From Mactra quadrangularis (taxonomy: Eukaryota > Mollusca > Bivalvia > Venerida > Mactridae): a stretch of 64,000 bases of DNA. Under the pieces are notes generated by a model. That model ran no database searches and was not told where the DNA came from. It worked only from the letters and a program-made list of their open reading frames with translations. Shown piece after piece: positions 1 through 13,200 of the stretch (position 1 is the first letter of the stretch; the number at the start of each line of letters is the position of its first letter). The stretch is from positions 7,463,270 through 7,527,269 of the forward strand of contig CM046295.1 in assembly GCA_025267735.1 (NCBI GenBank), read 5' to 3'. A program made the translations under genes and the position numbers.

Positions 1-239
1 TTTACATTCAACAGGTCATTTTTTAAAAAGGAAACCGTCATGAGATTACCTTTTTTGCATGATTTCCCCTAATATGAATGCATATATTCCAAAATATTGC
101 GTGAACTTCATGAAAGAAAATCAAAGCAAAATATATTTTCAAATTCATTAATCAATAAAACAAGCATAAAATCAAAATATCACATACAAAGTGCATAAAT
201 TTACGAACTAGAATATGTGAATACAGAAATTAATGTGTC

Positions 240-1150
240 AATCTATGCACTAGGCAAAATGTAAAAAAATCCATATTCTGAAGTACGTAAAATTACCAAC
301 TAAACAAAATACAAAATTTTTTAATTCCATAGTGCATAAAATTGCAAACCTGCCAAACAGTGAAAATCATAAATTCTTAAGTGCGTAAATTTACGAACTA
401 GACAAAATGAGAAAAATCCATATTCTGAAGTGCATAAATTGCGAAGCTGCCAGATGGTGAAAATCATAAATTCTGAAGTATGTAAATTTGGAACTAGACA
501 GAATGAAAAAAGTCCATATTCTAAAGTGCATAAAATTACAAACCTGGCAAAAGGTGAAAATCATAAATTCTTAAGTGCATAAATTTACAAACTAGGAAAA
601 ATTAGAAAAATCCATATTCTGAAGTGCATAAATTGCAAACCTGCCAAACGGTGAAAATCATAAATTCTGAAGTACATAAATTTGGAACTAGACAAAATGT
701 AAAAAAATCCAGATTCTGAAGTGTGTAAATTGCAAACCTGCCAAACGGTGAAAATCATAAATTCTAAAGTACATAAATTTACGAACATGCCAAAGGTGAA
801 AATCCAGATTCTGAAGTGTGTAAATTTAAGAAATAGACAAAATGTGAACAAAACCAATATTCTGAAGTAAGTTATGAATTTAAGCGCTGGAATATAATAA
901 ATTTCTCCCTACACAGAATGTTAAATTAAAATCAATACCTATAAGTGCATAAATTAGGTGGCATATAAGAAAGCAGAATTAAGTGCATTGATTTTGCCAT
1001 AGGCATAATGTGATTAACCCATATCTTGAGGTGGGAAAATTAACACACCAAATTTTCTGCCCTGGAATTTAAGAAAGTAGAATTTGATATGAGTATTAAG
1101 CACTAAGCATTAATGCAAAAATCAAATTCTGAAGTGTTTTAATGGACTAA
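240..1150. repeat. dimeric minisatellite, ~97-bp period
   Basis: The phrase attctgaagtgcataaatt and close variants recur every ~48 bases (near 277, 370, 422, 468, 516, 566, 616, 664, 713, 761, 810, 860). Two kinds of half-unit alternate: one reads 'ccatattctgaagtgc..ttgcaaacctgccaaa', the other 'cataaattctgaagtac..ggaactagacaaaatg'. The real period is therefore about 97 bp. Copies decay towards 1150. The 90-residue open frame on the minus strand is only the repeat read through. No gene was recognised between 1 and 2039. Confidence 0.85.
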
Positions 1151-2848
1151 TTTCACCTAACAGAATGCCAAAAACCAACTTTTGAACAATATGAGAAAAA
1201 ACATACACACAAAGCAGAATCGGAACTTTTTTTTATAACCACAACTAGTCTATCTTTGAAAACATATGCAGCATACTTGACTTTTTTGGTGCTTGTTAAT
1301 GATAAAGCTTAAGGTAAGACCTGGGTAATGGGCAATGACATGAACCTAAAATTGCACATTATATTATTGTTTTGTATCATTATGTTCAGCAAAATATAAA
1401 ATATTAAAAGAATTTACCATGTTGTTTTATAGCTACAAGTGTTGTTGTATATACCCGGTTTCAATAATTCAACGGCAAAATTGTCACTGTCATATTTTGC
1501 AAAATATTTGTTTTTTCCCCCCAAAAAAGAACAAAGCAAGATGTTTCAGCATGTTTTCTATTCATCTGTACATGTACTGTGAATTCATGAATAATAAAAA
1601 GGTTTAAGAAAATATTACCAAAAATGTGAAACGGATTTGGTTCAAAATGGCGCATTTCAAAATTTTGTTATTTTCCTCTTACTTTTTCAAAGTTCAAACT
1701 TTTTACATGAAAGTGCCTGTAACTATGTAAATTTGGCACCAAATTTTTTGTGAATGTGTTAGCAATAACATATGTAAAAATCAGAAACTTTTACCGTCCA
1801 GATTCTTTTAGACAAGAACACAAACAAGATGACCCCCTTGAATTTTCATAGCCATATTTTCATGAATAATGCTTAAAATGTCTTGAACAACTGTTAAACA
1901 TACAATTTGCATTTGATTCTTGCTATACAAATAAATCAAATGAATAGTGTTATACAAATAAATGAAGAAAACTTAGTTTTCACTTATTACATAAGAAGAG
2001 TTAAGATAAAAATTATCCAGAATTATCATACATGAGTTATTATTTGCCATCGAAGTATGACACTAATTTTGGAATAACGGATTCCAAAACTCTCTTAGAA
2101 TTGGTCACTCTAGGCAACCCTTCACTATTTTCCATAGTAAACACATTATACAGTCCATTCTCTCCCTTACGTTGAAAAATTGTTTGTAAATGTTTATAGT
2201 TTAAACCCAAACTTGCAACATTATCTGCAGTTGAAGATTTCATGACGCCACTTGCAATCAAAATATGCAAGGATGGCAAGTTTTTATGTTTCTCTTTGTT
2301 TGAATCCATATTGTATTTCACATCACTAGGAGAGAAACTTTTGACTGTAATACACTTATCATCCTGTTTCAAAGCATAAATGACCAGCTCGGACAAACAA
2401 TCAACATCACACAGAGCGTTATGAGCGTTATACACCTCGGAGAGCAATGAGCTAGCTAGGTCCTCCTGCTTGTAAGACTCACGTTTAGGAGGGATAGATT
2501 TAAACACATGAAGACTGTCTACCAATCCTAACACACATGAACAAAACTCATTAAACATTCCACTAGCTTGACAGGCATTTAAGGTGAATGGGAAGTCAAA
2601 GCGTTTTCAATTATGAGCAATCAGAAAAACATAGCGAAACTGATTCAGCCAGATAAGAAAATCTCTGAGAGCTGTTTGTATAGTTTTTGTTTCCACAGGA
2701 ACACCATCTACGCACATATCTGTACTATTTGTTACAACAATTTTTGTCACTCGCTCTGCTGATGCGCTCATTGGTAGTTTTGGTAGCACATAGCTGTTGA
2801 AGCTCTTCTAGGTACCAACATGTTTGGCTGCTATCTGTGTAATATGGG

Positions 2849-2892
2849 GGTAAACATCTCCTCGAACTGGGGTAAACATCTCCTCGAACTGG
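2849..2892 (-). repeat. 22-bp tandem duplication spanning a splice acceptor
   Basis: On the minus strand the 22-mer beginning ccagttcgaggagatg occurs twice head to tail, at the 3' splice site of the last exon of the Mutator-like gene. Each copy ends its CAG just before TTCGAGG, so there are two equivalent acceptors 22 bp apart. Using the upstream one shifts the frame; using the downstream one joins VDLETTDL to IRGDVYPHITQIAAKH in frame. Confidence 0.85.
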
Positions 2893-3740
2893 AAAATAAA
2901 AATGGTACTGGAGTAAAAAATGAATAAAAGTTATACAAGACAACAAGATTATAGTAATTTACTACATGCTTTGCAGTGGAAAATGAAATTGTATGAGATA
3001 ATTTTCACAGTGAAATTATAAAATATATTTTTCACTGTAGAAAGACTATATTCGAATGTCGGTGAAAAGAATATTCATATCTAAGTGTAATAAATTCTGC
3101 TCAATGTAAAAATTGTTTCTTAGAAGCAAGTAAATATCTGAATACAGAATCTAAATTTTACAGAACTATGTTTCAACATTTATACTGTGACATTATGATG
3201 TGACGTTACGCGGCAAAATCAGCAAGAATTGACTAATATGAAATAGATAGATTTTGTTTTGAATGCAAGATTGAAATATATTTAACTCTGGTGAACACCA
3301 GCTATAATATTTTATATAAAATAAATGTATCTGGTATTCACTCATTGACAATATCTCAATCTTACATGCTAAAAAACCCAAATATTCTCTATATAATAAT
3401 TATACCATCATTAAGCACTTTTTGACTTATAAATGTTGTATTTGATTATCTTATTACATCTGTAAACATGCAGAGGAGTAATATAAAAGGTAAGTAATGT
3501 GTACATGAAAAGAACACAAGTACTTACTAAGGTCTGTTGTTTCAAGATCCACAGTGATATAAGAGGGTTCGCCACTTGAACAAACTGGCTTGAACACTCC
3601 ACGTGGTATAGGATCAGGGATTTTGTCTATGTCTATGTCAGCTGTGTGGCCAACTTCTGTACAAATGTAAACAAAAAAATTTAAAAGAAATGGTATAACA
3701 ACAAAAAGCAGTTGTTTATAAACATATCATGTCACACAAA

Positions 3741-4235
3741 AAAAACAAGAAGCGCCGCAATGCGACGAAACCAGATTTTCCAACGACCAAGTTTGGATGT
3801 GACAGAAATGATTCATTTGAAAGCAACAAAATCAATACATGCAAAATGAAGCAATTACGTGGAAACTGAATTTGTAATTTAGCAACAGTGACCTTGACCT
3901 TGGTCACAGACAATTGGGTAGCAATCCAAAGCTGTCTCTTGATATCAGCTACCAATACACCAAGTTTGGTGTCAATAGGTCAAAGCAAACTAAAGTTATT
4001 GAGCAGAAACTGAAATTCTATTTTTAGTGTCAGTGACCTTGACCTTGATCACAGACACCTAGGTAGCAATCCCAAGCTGCCTCTTGATATAAGCTACCTA
4101 TACACAAAGTTTGGTGTCAATAGACCAAGGCAAAATAAAGTTAATGAGCAGAAACCAAAAGTTGACGCCCGCCCGCCCAGCCGCCCGCCGACTTTGGCAT
4201 TACAATAACCTGGTTTTCATTGAAAACCTGGTTAA
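3741..4235. repeat. mollusc-type repeat with two ~170-bp internal copies
   Basis: Two diverged direct copies carry GTGACCTTGACCTTG(G/A)TCACAGACA, then 'ggtagcaatccaaagct' and 'agtttggtgtcaatag'. They are followed by a CCGCCC-rich stretch and an 'aacctggtt' pair at the end. Repeats built round GTGACCTTGACCTT are abundant in bivalve and gastropod DNA (from memory). It lies in an intron of the Mutator-like gene. Confidence 0.7.
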
Positions 4236-5056
4236 TAATGAGAGCCACGTTGAATCTAACAATTGGAATTATTACAATTATGTTTACTGAAAACACAGGT
4301 ATATCAAGATGACTGGAAACTAACCTGACTGATATGTTGCCCCTTCAAGTGACTCTGTAGCTGTCTGGTTGACAGCACGCTCTTTTTTCAAAAACAGGCG
4401 CCTTCCCTTTCCTGATGGCTTAGCAAAGGTTTCCTGGCATTTCTGGCGTTTGATGACACAATGCTGTGCATACTTTTGGGTGTGGTGACCAGGTGACAAA
4501 TCAGCTTGTTTGTTTACCTGTGAAGAATTTTTAAAATGTATGCATTTTCATTGTTACACTTATTTATAGTCCTACAGAATTAACCTGAGCTTTTCCTTTA
4601 TGCAAGAATATATTAGACTCAGTATTTACTTCTATTTTTGTTTTCGTTTGTAAATCATGCTTTATAGGAAGCTTTCGGCAAAATTCACGCACTGAGCAAT
4701 TAACTGAACTTTGAAACTGTGCCATAATATTGCTGACTTACTTGTTTGCCCAAAAACAAATGTGTCCAAATTTAAAAGTACAATAACATGCCACTTTTTA
4801 TAAATCGATTTATAGTCACATGGGTCGTTATAAACACATGTATAAACGTATACACGCATACGGAAACTCACGATTTGATGTAAGTGAAGTGTGTACTTAT
4901 TATAATTAGGCAGTTCAAGCTCAGGTTAATTCTGTTGGACTATACAAAACATACAGCTACATAAATCATGAAGAAATTGTTTGTTAAAAGACAAAAATTA
5001 AGATAAATAAATATTATGAAAGATTTAAGTGTGCACGTAGATAGTCATAGAATTAA

Positions 5057-5339
5057 CAAGTAAATCTGTGAGCTAATGCTCACTAGTGATACCCCCGCCA
5101 AAATCTAAAAATATGCGACAAACAGGAAGTAGATGAGCGAGGAGCATGAAATCGCTTTACACCACATGGGACTATAGGATGAAGCAATATGCAAAGTTTC
5201 AGGCTGCTGCATGGTATAGTTGCTGAGAAAACTGTGACGGAAATTTTGTAACGGACGGACGGACGGACGCACACACGCACGCACGCACGGACAAGGGTAA
5301 AACAGTATACCCCCCTCTTCTTCGAAGCGGGGGTATAAT
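5057..5339. mobile_element. short non-autonomous element, ACGGACGG family, copy 1
   Basis: It begins 'aagtaaatctgtgagctaat' and 'gtgatacccccgc' and ends 'cttcgaagcgggggtataat'. The near-terminal atacccccgc / gcgggggtat form an inverted pair. A (ACGG)n/(CACG)n simple-repeat tract lies near the 3' side. Two further copies are at 23138-23413 and 36466-36741. No coding capacity; minus-strand frames across the element are shadows. Confidence 0.8.
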
Positions 5340-8135
5340 TAAAAGACAAATCTTGTTGATGGTATAAATGCAAATGTAATTATGCTAAATTATTGAAATT
5401 GTAAGATAAAATAAAAAAACAAAAAAAACTTTACTTCATCTAAAAGATTGATATTTATGTACTTACTTGTAGCTGGTGTAGAAAATCAAACATTGTAACT
5501 GAAAATCAAAAGAACAATGAAACTGTAAAAGAGTTGAAATACACATAACTTATAGATTACAGCACTTGGACCATTGATCAAAATATTAGAAGACAGTTCA
5601 CAAAAATATTCCTCAGTTACTGTAGTCTATAACTTCTTTGATAAAGAAACTTTAACAAGTTGGATAAATTCTTAGCTTGGCAATCAAAGAAAACTGAAGT
5701 AAAATGAGGAATGTTTATAAAATAATTGCATATTTCAAAAATGGATATAATTCTATTGAACATTTGCCAAGGTAAGATTTACTGAAAATTGAAAAACTTC
5801 GTTTATAAATGCTGCAGTTGATTGAACTCGAACATCTAATGCCTCACTCCCTCCATAGTAAATGTTCTTTGGAGCCTTTAAGGACACTTCTCGGTTGGCG
5901 TGTTCGCATTGCTGGCTTGACCCTAGGTTCACTAGTTGGCTGGCTTTGGCAATAAAAGGTTTCATAATGTCGTCTAACCGTTGCTTTAACAATTCACCAG
6001 TCAAACTTGATTTGTATGGTAAAGAACGGTGGATATAGGATACATCTTTATTTCTAAGATAACCACAAAACTTTGACTGACACAACTGATGATCCCCAAA
6101 GTTATGGGGGATAATTGCCTTAAGGTTTTCTTGTAATCCATTCAAGTCCCCACAGTTCTTAGAAAAAGCATATGACACACACTTTTGTAAATGACTTATA
6201 GTTATCTTACTGATTTTGATTCCCTGCTCATTTTGTAAACCATAAAAGCTTTTGCCTAAATTTTTTATCACGTGGTTTTTATCATATCTCTTTTTCAAAC
6301 TGATATTGTGCTTGCTTTTAAGTCTGGCTAATAAAGTGTTGTTGCCATCACCTTCAAGAATTTCAACTGGTGTACCTGCTTTTGCTAAAGCCAGCACAGC
6401 TTTCTCTCCACTCTCACTCTCCATGGAACGGGCACAACCAAAGTGGTTTCATACACATCGGTGTTGTCATACTTGCTGACCAGGGCGATGACGTCTCCAC
6501 CAATTACATGTTGAACATTGTCTGTGGCAGATGAGACTCTTCAGAACCTTTTTCCCCATCTTTGACGAACTCATTAAAAATGTATGAGCTGAAATTTAAA
6601 CATGAGCACCAAACTGAAAATTTCATACAAAATTACATCATTTAAGTACCTTCTTAATATTGTTTGTAAAAATATAGTCAGACAGACAGCTGGGTATCGG
6701 ATGCTGTTACATAACACATCATGTTACGTGTAAGAGAGAACTTTCCCTGTTTCATCATTACGAGTATTTTTCAAATTAAGTCAGATATATTAATTTTTAA
6801 AATTATAGTTATCATCTAGAACCAACAAACTTACTCCTAATTCATTCATTGTGTGCTAAATTTGGTAAGATAAGTCACAATTAATTTATAAAATAAGTTA
6901 TATTTAATTTATAAAATATTTATATTTCACAATATTGCAAATAGAAGAAGAAATAAAAGTCTCAAAACAAACAAAAAACCCAGCTTACATGTAAGGCTGT
7001 CAAAGCCACGCTTTTGCCAAGCTGTATCAGCAGAGCAGGACATACCATACCGACTCTTAGGCTTGAATGTGGAGAGGAGGTTCTTTTTGATGGATGTTTT
7101 TCTACATGTGTTATGGTCAAGCAGTTTACACTTTCTTCTATGCTGTCTTGGTGGTGAGGGAGATGCCATTTCAGGGCACTCTGTTTCATTAGTTGTTGAT
7201 ACAAATGCAGTTTGGAAGACAGACCTGAAATATTCTAAAACTGTTAGAAATATCTACATTAGTCATTGGATAAAAAAAGTATATGTAACTGAAATATTTA
7301 AATTTAAAATTGATATTATGGCCTAAACATCAGCCAATTTTGAGAGCCGGAAGTGTAGTGTTTTTCGGATAAATGTCAATTGGAATATCTCCACCACAAT
7401 ACTAACACAATGATATATACACATATATATTTTAATAATAATAATTTTGCTGATGACATAAATGAAAAAAATATATTGAACAAGGAAAACTTATGTTAAC
7501 AATATAATATTATATTCATGTATTTCAAGTTCCTTATGTTAAAACAACATTACATTTTGGTGTTACTGTCGTGAAAGATTGTTGGAAATTATTTTTCGCT
7601 AGAAAAACAATTTGTCTATTATTCTATTTAAACCAGGACAAGCCCTGTAAAACAGCTTATGATATATAATATACATAATATAGATAATACATAAAACTTC
7701 CCATTTAATGTTACAATAAAAACTGTTTAACAGTTAACTTACTTGGTTGCTGGTGATGCATCTGGTAATGGTGCCACACCCAGATCTTCTATGAGACCAT
7801 CCATGCTAGCTTCTGCCTCTAATGATTCTTTTTGGGAATTTTCACTATAAAAAAATACAGTACAGTTTATTTCTGTGTTTTAAAAAAAATTAAGACAAAG
7901 TGTTTGTTAGTGTGTTATTAATTCCCTTTTGTGATAATTCATACATGTACATTACCTATGACAGTCTTTTTTGTAATTTAGATGAAACAGAGTCTAACTC
8001 TAAGTTCTAGTCTATGTACATGCATGTAGACAGTCACAGAAAATTTCAATAGGTGTTCTCTATGAACAGATTCAAGTGGGCCTGTGTCATAAAATGTTAA
8101 CTGTGGTAAGTGCTTCCTGGGCATTGGCTAGTGTA

Positions 8136-9135
8136 CGAGGGGGGATCCAGAAATTCGTGGACACCTTGCATGAAACAAAAGGTAATGAAGCCAGTCACAT
8201 GAACTTCTAGTATCTTTTAAAGTAAGCATTTGTCAACAAATTTACAAAATATTGTAAAGATTCGATCATAATTAATGATTCTGCACTATTTTATATACAT
8301 GGACGTGATGAAATGCGGCGCAGCTCATGGCGTCTCATGTTGTCAAAAGAAGCAAACTTAATTACTGTTTTGCCTTATAACTCTTCAAAGCATTCCCCCT
8401 TTGACATGTACGATGCATTTCTAGCTCATCTGTTACAATTCTGCTAACAGTTCCAAACAATAAAAACAGAGAATAACTGAGAATCGTAAAATTATCCATA
8501 TGATTTCATTTACCATCTCATGCAAATTTTCCTTAGTTTCTCTGACTCTGTTTCTCAGACTGCGAATCATTCCCTATACCTTCCAATCCATTCGAAAATC
8601 GGAGAAGCTACTTATACACTATTGTACGACACACTGATGGTTTATATGTCACACTTTCTATCATAGTTTTTGTCTTGCTTAATGTTTTTTCGAGATTTGC
8701 ACAGAATTGTATAACTGTCTGCAGTTTTGCTGGTTCCATGACGTCCGTTTTTTATGAAGCTGTTTTCATAGCTTCTTTTATTAAACACGAGTGTATAACG
8801 TCAAATTTCTTCTAAAGCTTACAGAATGACGTCATGCATGTCTAAACAACGTTATTATAACGTTTCCTGCAATTTTCTTTATTTGAACAGATTTAACATG
8901 GGTTTGAATGAGGTAAAAACATATTCATCAAGGAGAAAAAAATGAGTTGCGCCGCGATTTCGATACTTCACATTTTGATGACGTCATAAATAGATGAAAA
9001 ATGCAATTGATGTTTCAAAATTTTGTCCATTTATTAAAAAAAGCATTGATTAATGATATCCTAACAAATCAGCACGGTAGGACGTCACGTTATGGAGAAA
9101 CACACATTGTCCACGAATTTTTGGATCACCCCTTG
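8136..9135. mobile_element. mariner-type non-autonomous element, 1.0 kb, TA target site
   Basis: The left end is CGAGGGGGGATCCAGAAATT and the reverse complement of the right end is CAAGGGGTGATCCAAAAATT; both continue CGTGGACA. TA dinucleotides flank the element (8134-8135 and 9136-9137). The terminal sequence is typical of IS630/Tc1/mariner elements. Inside, 'gaaatgcggcgcagctc' near 8312 and its imperfect complement near 8943 extend the symmetry, so it is partly foldback. No transposase reading frame was seen. It lies upstream of the visible exons of the Mutator-like gene. Confidence 0.85.
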
Positions 9136-9617
9136 TAAACTCAAAAAATATTAACAATTGTTCTAAGTTCACAATAATCTTTGCAATAGCGCTTCGTCTT
9201 ATACCACTTTCTCTTAATAACATAACAAAACTCTTTGAGCCTATGCCAATAAAAACAACAAGAAAGCTTTGAACACAGGTATGAATTTTTCAAGTTGAAA
9301 GATTCCATTGCATTATAATCACATAAGTCATAAGTAGGTGTGATATTATCAAAGTTGAATTTCACATGCTAAAATCTAACCTTTGAAGTAAAAGTATACA
9401 AGGGCATAACTTGAACACTGTTTAGTCCCTTCACAGTTATGTACAACCAATCAGTAGGAACACTTCTCTCATTTCAATTATCTTGATTATTCAATAAAAT
9501 AATCAACTGAAAAAGTTCAGATTTAACTGTCAAAGTATAAATTAGGCATTACTAAAAATAAATCGATGTGGAAGTATTATAGAGGCATTACTCTCTAAGT
9601 AATACACCATTACCAAA

Positions 9618-9900
9618 TGGGAGCAGTGGTCCAGTGGTGGGACACACGCCTAGAGATCGAGAGGTCCTGGGTTCGACTCCCACCAGGAGCACTGCTAATT
9701 TCCTTGAGCAAGAAATTTACCTGCGATTGCTTCACTCCACTCAGGTGTAAATGGATACCTGCGAGGGTGGTATAATTCCGCTGCGCCAATTTGTCAGCTG
9801 CACTAATAAGCGGAGTAAAAAGGCTCCCCAAGGAGATTGATAGATAGATACCAGTAGCCCAGTGACCAGGGCTAATTGCTGTAAAGTCAGTGAACATGGG
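9618..9900 (+). mobile_element. tRNA-headed SINE, family B, copy 1
   Basis: The head 'ggagcagtggtccagtggt' has an A-box-like sequence, followed by a B-box-like 'gggttcgactcccacc'. The body 'gcaagaaatttacctgcgat..tcaggtgtaaatgg' is shared with the copy at 38440-38627 on the other strand. It is too diverged from a cloverleaf to be a working tRNA gene. Confidence 0.75.
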
Positions 9901-10239
9901 TAAGCATGAAAATTAGACTTTAAAATGTAATAACATTTTTTACATTACATTACTTCCCTTTTCAGTTGAATAATAAATTATCATAATGATGAACAAGTAA
10001 AGCAGCTTTTTATTAGTGTTGAAAAAATTTCAAATTGAAAAACAACATTAACAATATTTTGCAATTGTTTAAATTATGAGGGTGATAAAAATCTAAAATG
10101 TTTGATCCAGAGTTATGTCCAGTCACAGTGTGGTAATTTGAGTCCCAATGAAAAATACAAAATCCCAGTTGGTTATCTTGAACAGTGCTGAAGACGTAAG
10201 CCCGATAAAAAAGTCAATAAAGACTGATGGAAATGTAGT

Positions 10240-13200
10240 CTACTTATATTTCCTCACTTCTGATTCTTCAACATACTCAATAATTCCATCCTCAATGTAG
10301 ATTATTTTGTATTCTAAAACATACAAACCATCAATGTATTCAAAGTAAAACCACAAACAAGCTAGGAATACTTTTGTAGTGTCACCCTCTTAGTTGTCTT
10401 CTTATAAAACTTATAATAAGGTTAGGGTTCTATCTTCGTATGGTATACCTGTAATATAAAATTCAGAATAACAGGACAAACAATGGTTCTCACCACTTTG
10501 AGTGTCTACTGGCAAATGCGCCGATTACAGTACTGTAGTTCACATGCGCTGACAGGTTGACTTCGCCCTAATGAAAGGTGTTGACAACATGTAATAATTG
10601 TAGGTGCGATGTGTACAAATTAATGACGATGATTATGATAATAAATGAAATGGGGTGAATAGAAATGAAAGAAATAGATTATAGACAATGTATATAACAT
10701 GGGCAAGTGACCCTGCGACAGTAGCATGAAACAACATCTTAATTTTGGTTATTTCTAAAGGATTCGGGCACATTTTCAGAGCCTCAACTATCTTTTTTTA
10801 GAGTATAAAATATAAAGCATCTGGAGAATTATTTCATGTAATTTTCTAAAAGCCGCCGAATCATGTTAAAAACTTTACAATAATGAAAAGAATTGCTTTA
10901 TGATGTATGCTATGTTGCACGCATAGCGTGCAAAAAATTTTTGACATGTATATATATATATATATCTTATAAATATCATATTTCATGATAGAAAAAAACT
11001 TTGCTAGGGCAATTTAAGGTGGGGCGTATGCAGGTCCGCCCCCGCCTGGATCCGCCTATGCGCTGCATGCCTCAAGTGACTCAAATAATGACATTTTGCA
11101 AAACAAAAAATGAGTAATCTTATATACTTACTGCCATAGTAGAAATCCACTATTGTTGCAGGGTTAAACTTTTTATGAGGAGCAAAAAATCTCCACACCT
11201 TTTCATTGACCTCAAACGACAGCTGGAAGATTAAAAGTAAACAGTATAAATCAATCTGATTAAAACCTGATCTAAAATTTTCCGCTCGCATACTCGCTGG
11301 CCTTTTTCAAAAGAAGGTCTCGTTCAGGTGACCTTTTCTCATCATAATATTCATGACGAAATTGATATGAGCAGCCCAATCGTAGACTGTGAATAATACT
11401 GCTGTTGAATTAGCATGCAAAACTTGGTCTTTGAAGATAAATTTGCCAAATACAAAACAATTCACCACAGTAAATGATAAAACAATGACACATTATATGG
11501 AAACCACATTAAAGCTGGATTTTAAAGATCTGGCCCTAATTGGCAGATATCCAACGTTTAAAACTGTAATGCAAAAATTACAAAGGGAAATAATCCATAG
11601 TTAAGCCAGGTAGAGTTGTGGTTACTTTCTAATTCTGTTCATAACATGGTATGCTATCAATGTATAAAGTTTCATAAAATTCTGACAATTAATGGCAGAA
11701 TATATGGTAAATATAAACTTAAATGCAATTGTTAACGACATCAGACAAAACCAACCACCTACCCAACCAGCCACCTACCCGCCTGGGTTTCGCCAAACTA
11801 TACACCAAATTTTGTTGAATCCCGAAAACAATATCATAGCGTTATCATGTAAAGCACCTATGGATAGTTCTCTCTCAATAACCTTGTTTCAAAATTGTTC
11901 ATTATAGTAAATTATGTATAAATAACATAATATCTAATTTGCCTTTTCGCGATAAAATCCGCGCATGCACATAAACACTTCCGAGTGGATGTTGACGTTG
12001 ACGACGGTATGTTTACACTATGGCCACCCGGGAAAGTTTAAAAAAACTGAATGTAATGTCTAAACGGGTTTTAGCCGATGAAATGAACATTAATTCAGTG
12101 AAAAGGAAGAAGATATCATTTCTGTCATACTAGTCACATTGGTGGTATGTTATTCACCATGAGTTCAAGACCAGATCTCGGTAGAGGAGATGGGGAACTA
12201 AGTTACACATCTTTACCTTGCCAATGGAAGGTACCAAGGGCTAACATTAAACCACAACCTATCAGCTCACTAAAGAAAAGTAAGCCAAAGATAGCTGACC
12301 TTGATAAAGTGTCTCATCAGACTTCCGCCCATTTACCTCAAACAACATTTGACCCTAGACATTCTGATGACCCGTCGACTTCAATGTCAACAATGCAAAC
12401 TAATCTACAAACACTTAAAGACATTTTTCCTTCAACTGGTTAGACAAAAATATCAAAGTTACCTTGCTTTATAACAATAATTAAGAAACAGTAAAGACTG
12501 ATTTCTATCTGTTTATTTTTTGAAATCTGACTAGCATGTAAATTTTAACAATTCATATTCAAATAACATATGTAACATATTATATTTACCTCAATAAATC
12601 CAAATACATGATTTCAAAATATTAGAATACACTATTTCTATTAAAAAAATGAGACCATGGTTGCATTTTGAGTGATTTTATTATTAAATTGTTCTTTCAT
12701 GTACAGGTATGTCACTATTGTGGAACATACCTGACCAAGTTCCTGAATATACCAATGGGGTGGAAGTATCAACACAAGTTAATCCCCTTGATTCTATGAT
12801 GCAAAAGATGATATTTTCAAATAACATAAACAGCAAAATAATTCAGCACTCTTTTGAATTTCTCAACTGCACTTAAATTCAATCAATAAAGAAATCAAAT
12901 ATAGAAACAGCTTTTTAGTGAAATTGTCTGTTCAATGCATTTTAAGCACATTGAAGTGAGTCTGTTTGAATCTGCCATACAGACATGAGAATTAAACCTA
13001 CAAACTCATATACAGTACTAACCAAAGAGAACCATTAGAACTGCAGTACAACCAGTATTTCTAATGAATTCAGTACTGTTAATTGTTAAATGAAAACCAA
13101 TTTTTGAATGCGTCACACTTATAAAAGTTTATAAAATTCAGCATCCAATACCACAAAGCCTCCAAAATAAATTCACTGTACATTCACCCCTGCCTTAGGG

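Larger units (their letters stand above)
2040..7844 (-). pseudogene. decayed Mutator-like transposase fused to a DEDDh exonuclease (copy 1)
   Basis: Exons read on the minus strand are 7844-7743, 7224-6989, 6588-5783, 5498-5467, 4517-4325, 3656-3538 and 2888-2040. Phases agree for 1-2 and 2-3 and for the last junction; the joins around the 32-bp exon are unsure. Exon 2 ends in the motif ADTAWQKRGFDSLT. Exon 3 holds C-x2-C-WWRR, GDGNNTLLARL, KKRYDKNHVIKNLGKSFYGL and APKNIYYGGSEALDVRVQ, which I recognise as the Mutator-like transposase domain widespread in molluscs and cnidarians. Exon 6 carries VDLETTDL (exonuclease motif I), and the last exon carries IAHN, FDFPF and YNAHNALCDVDCL (motifs II and III with the catalytic His). 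In-frame stops lie at 6467-6469, 6449-6451, 2808-2810 and 2607-2609. The 5' part of the gene is not visible, so this copy is dead or badly damaged. It could be a domesticated gene, but the four stops argue against that. Confidence 0.8.

Noticed and set aside
585..857. 90-residue minus-strand ORF
   Set aside because: Read-through of the dimeric minisatellite.
6252..6479. 75-residue plus-strand ORF
   Set aside because: It lies opposite the best transposase exon and has no independent support.
6480..6560. Alternative frame IGGDVIALVSKYDNTDVYET in the Mutator exon
   Set aside because: It looks protein-like, but the other frame joins both neighbouring exons in phase and carries the expected Cys/Trp motif.
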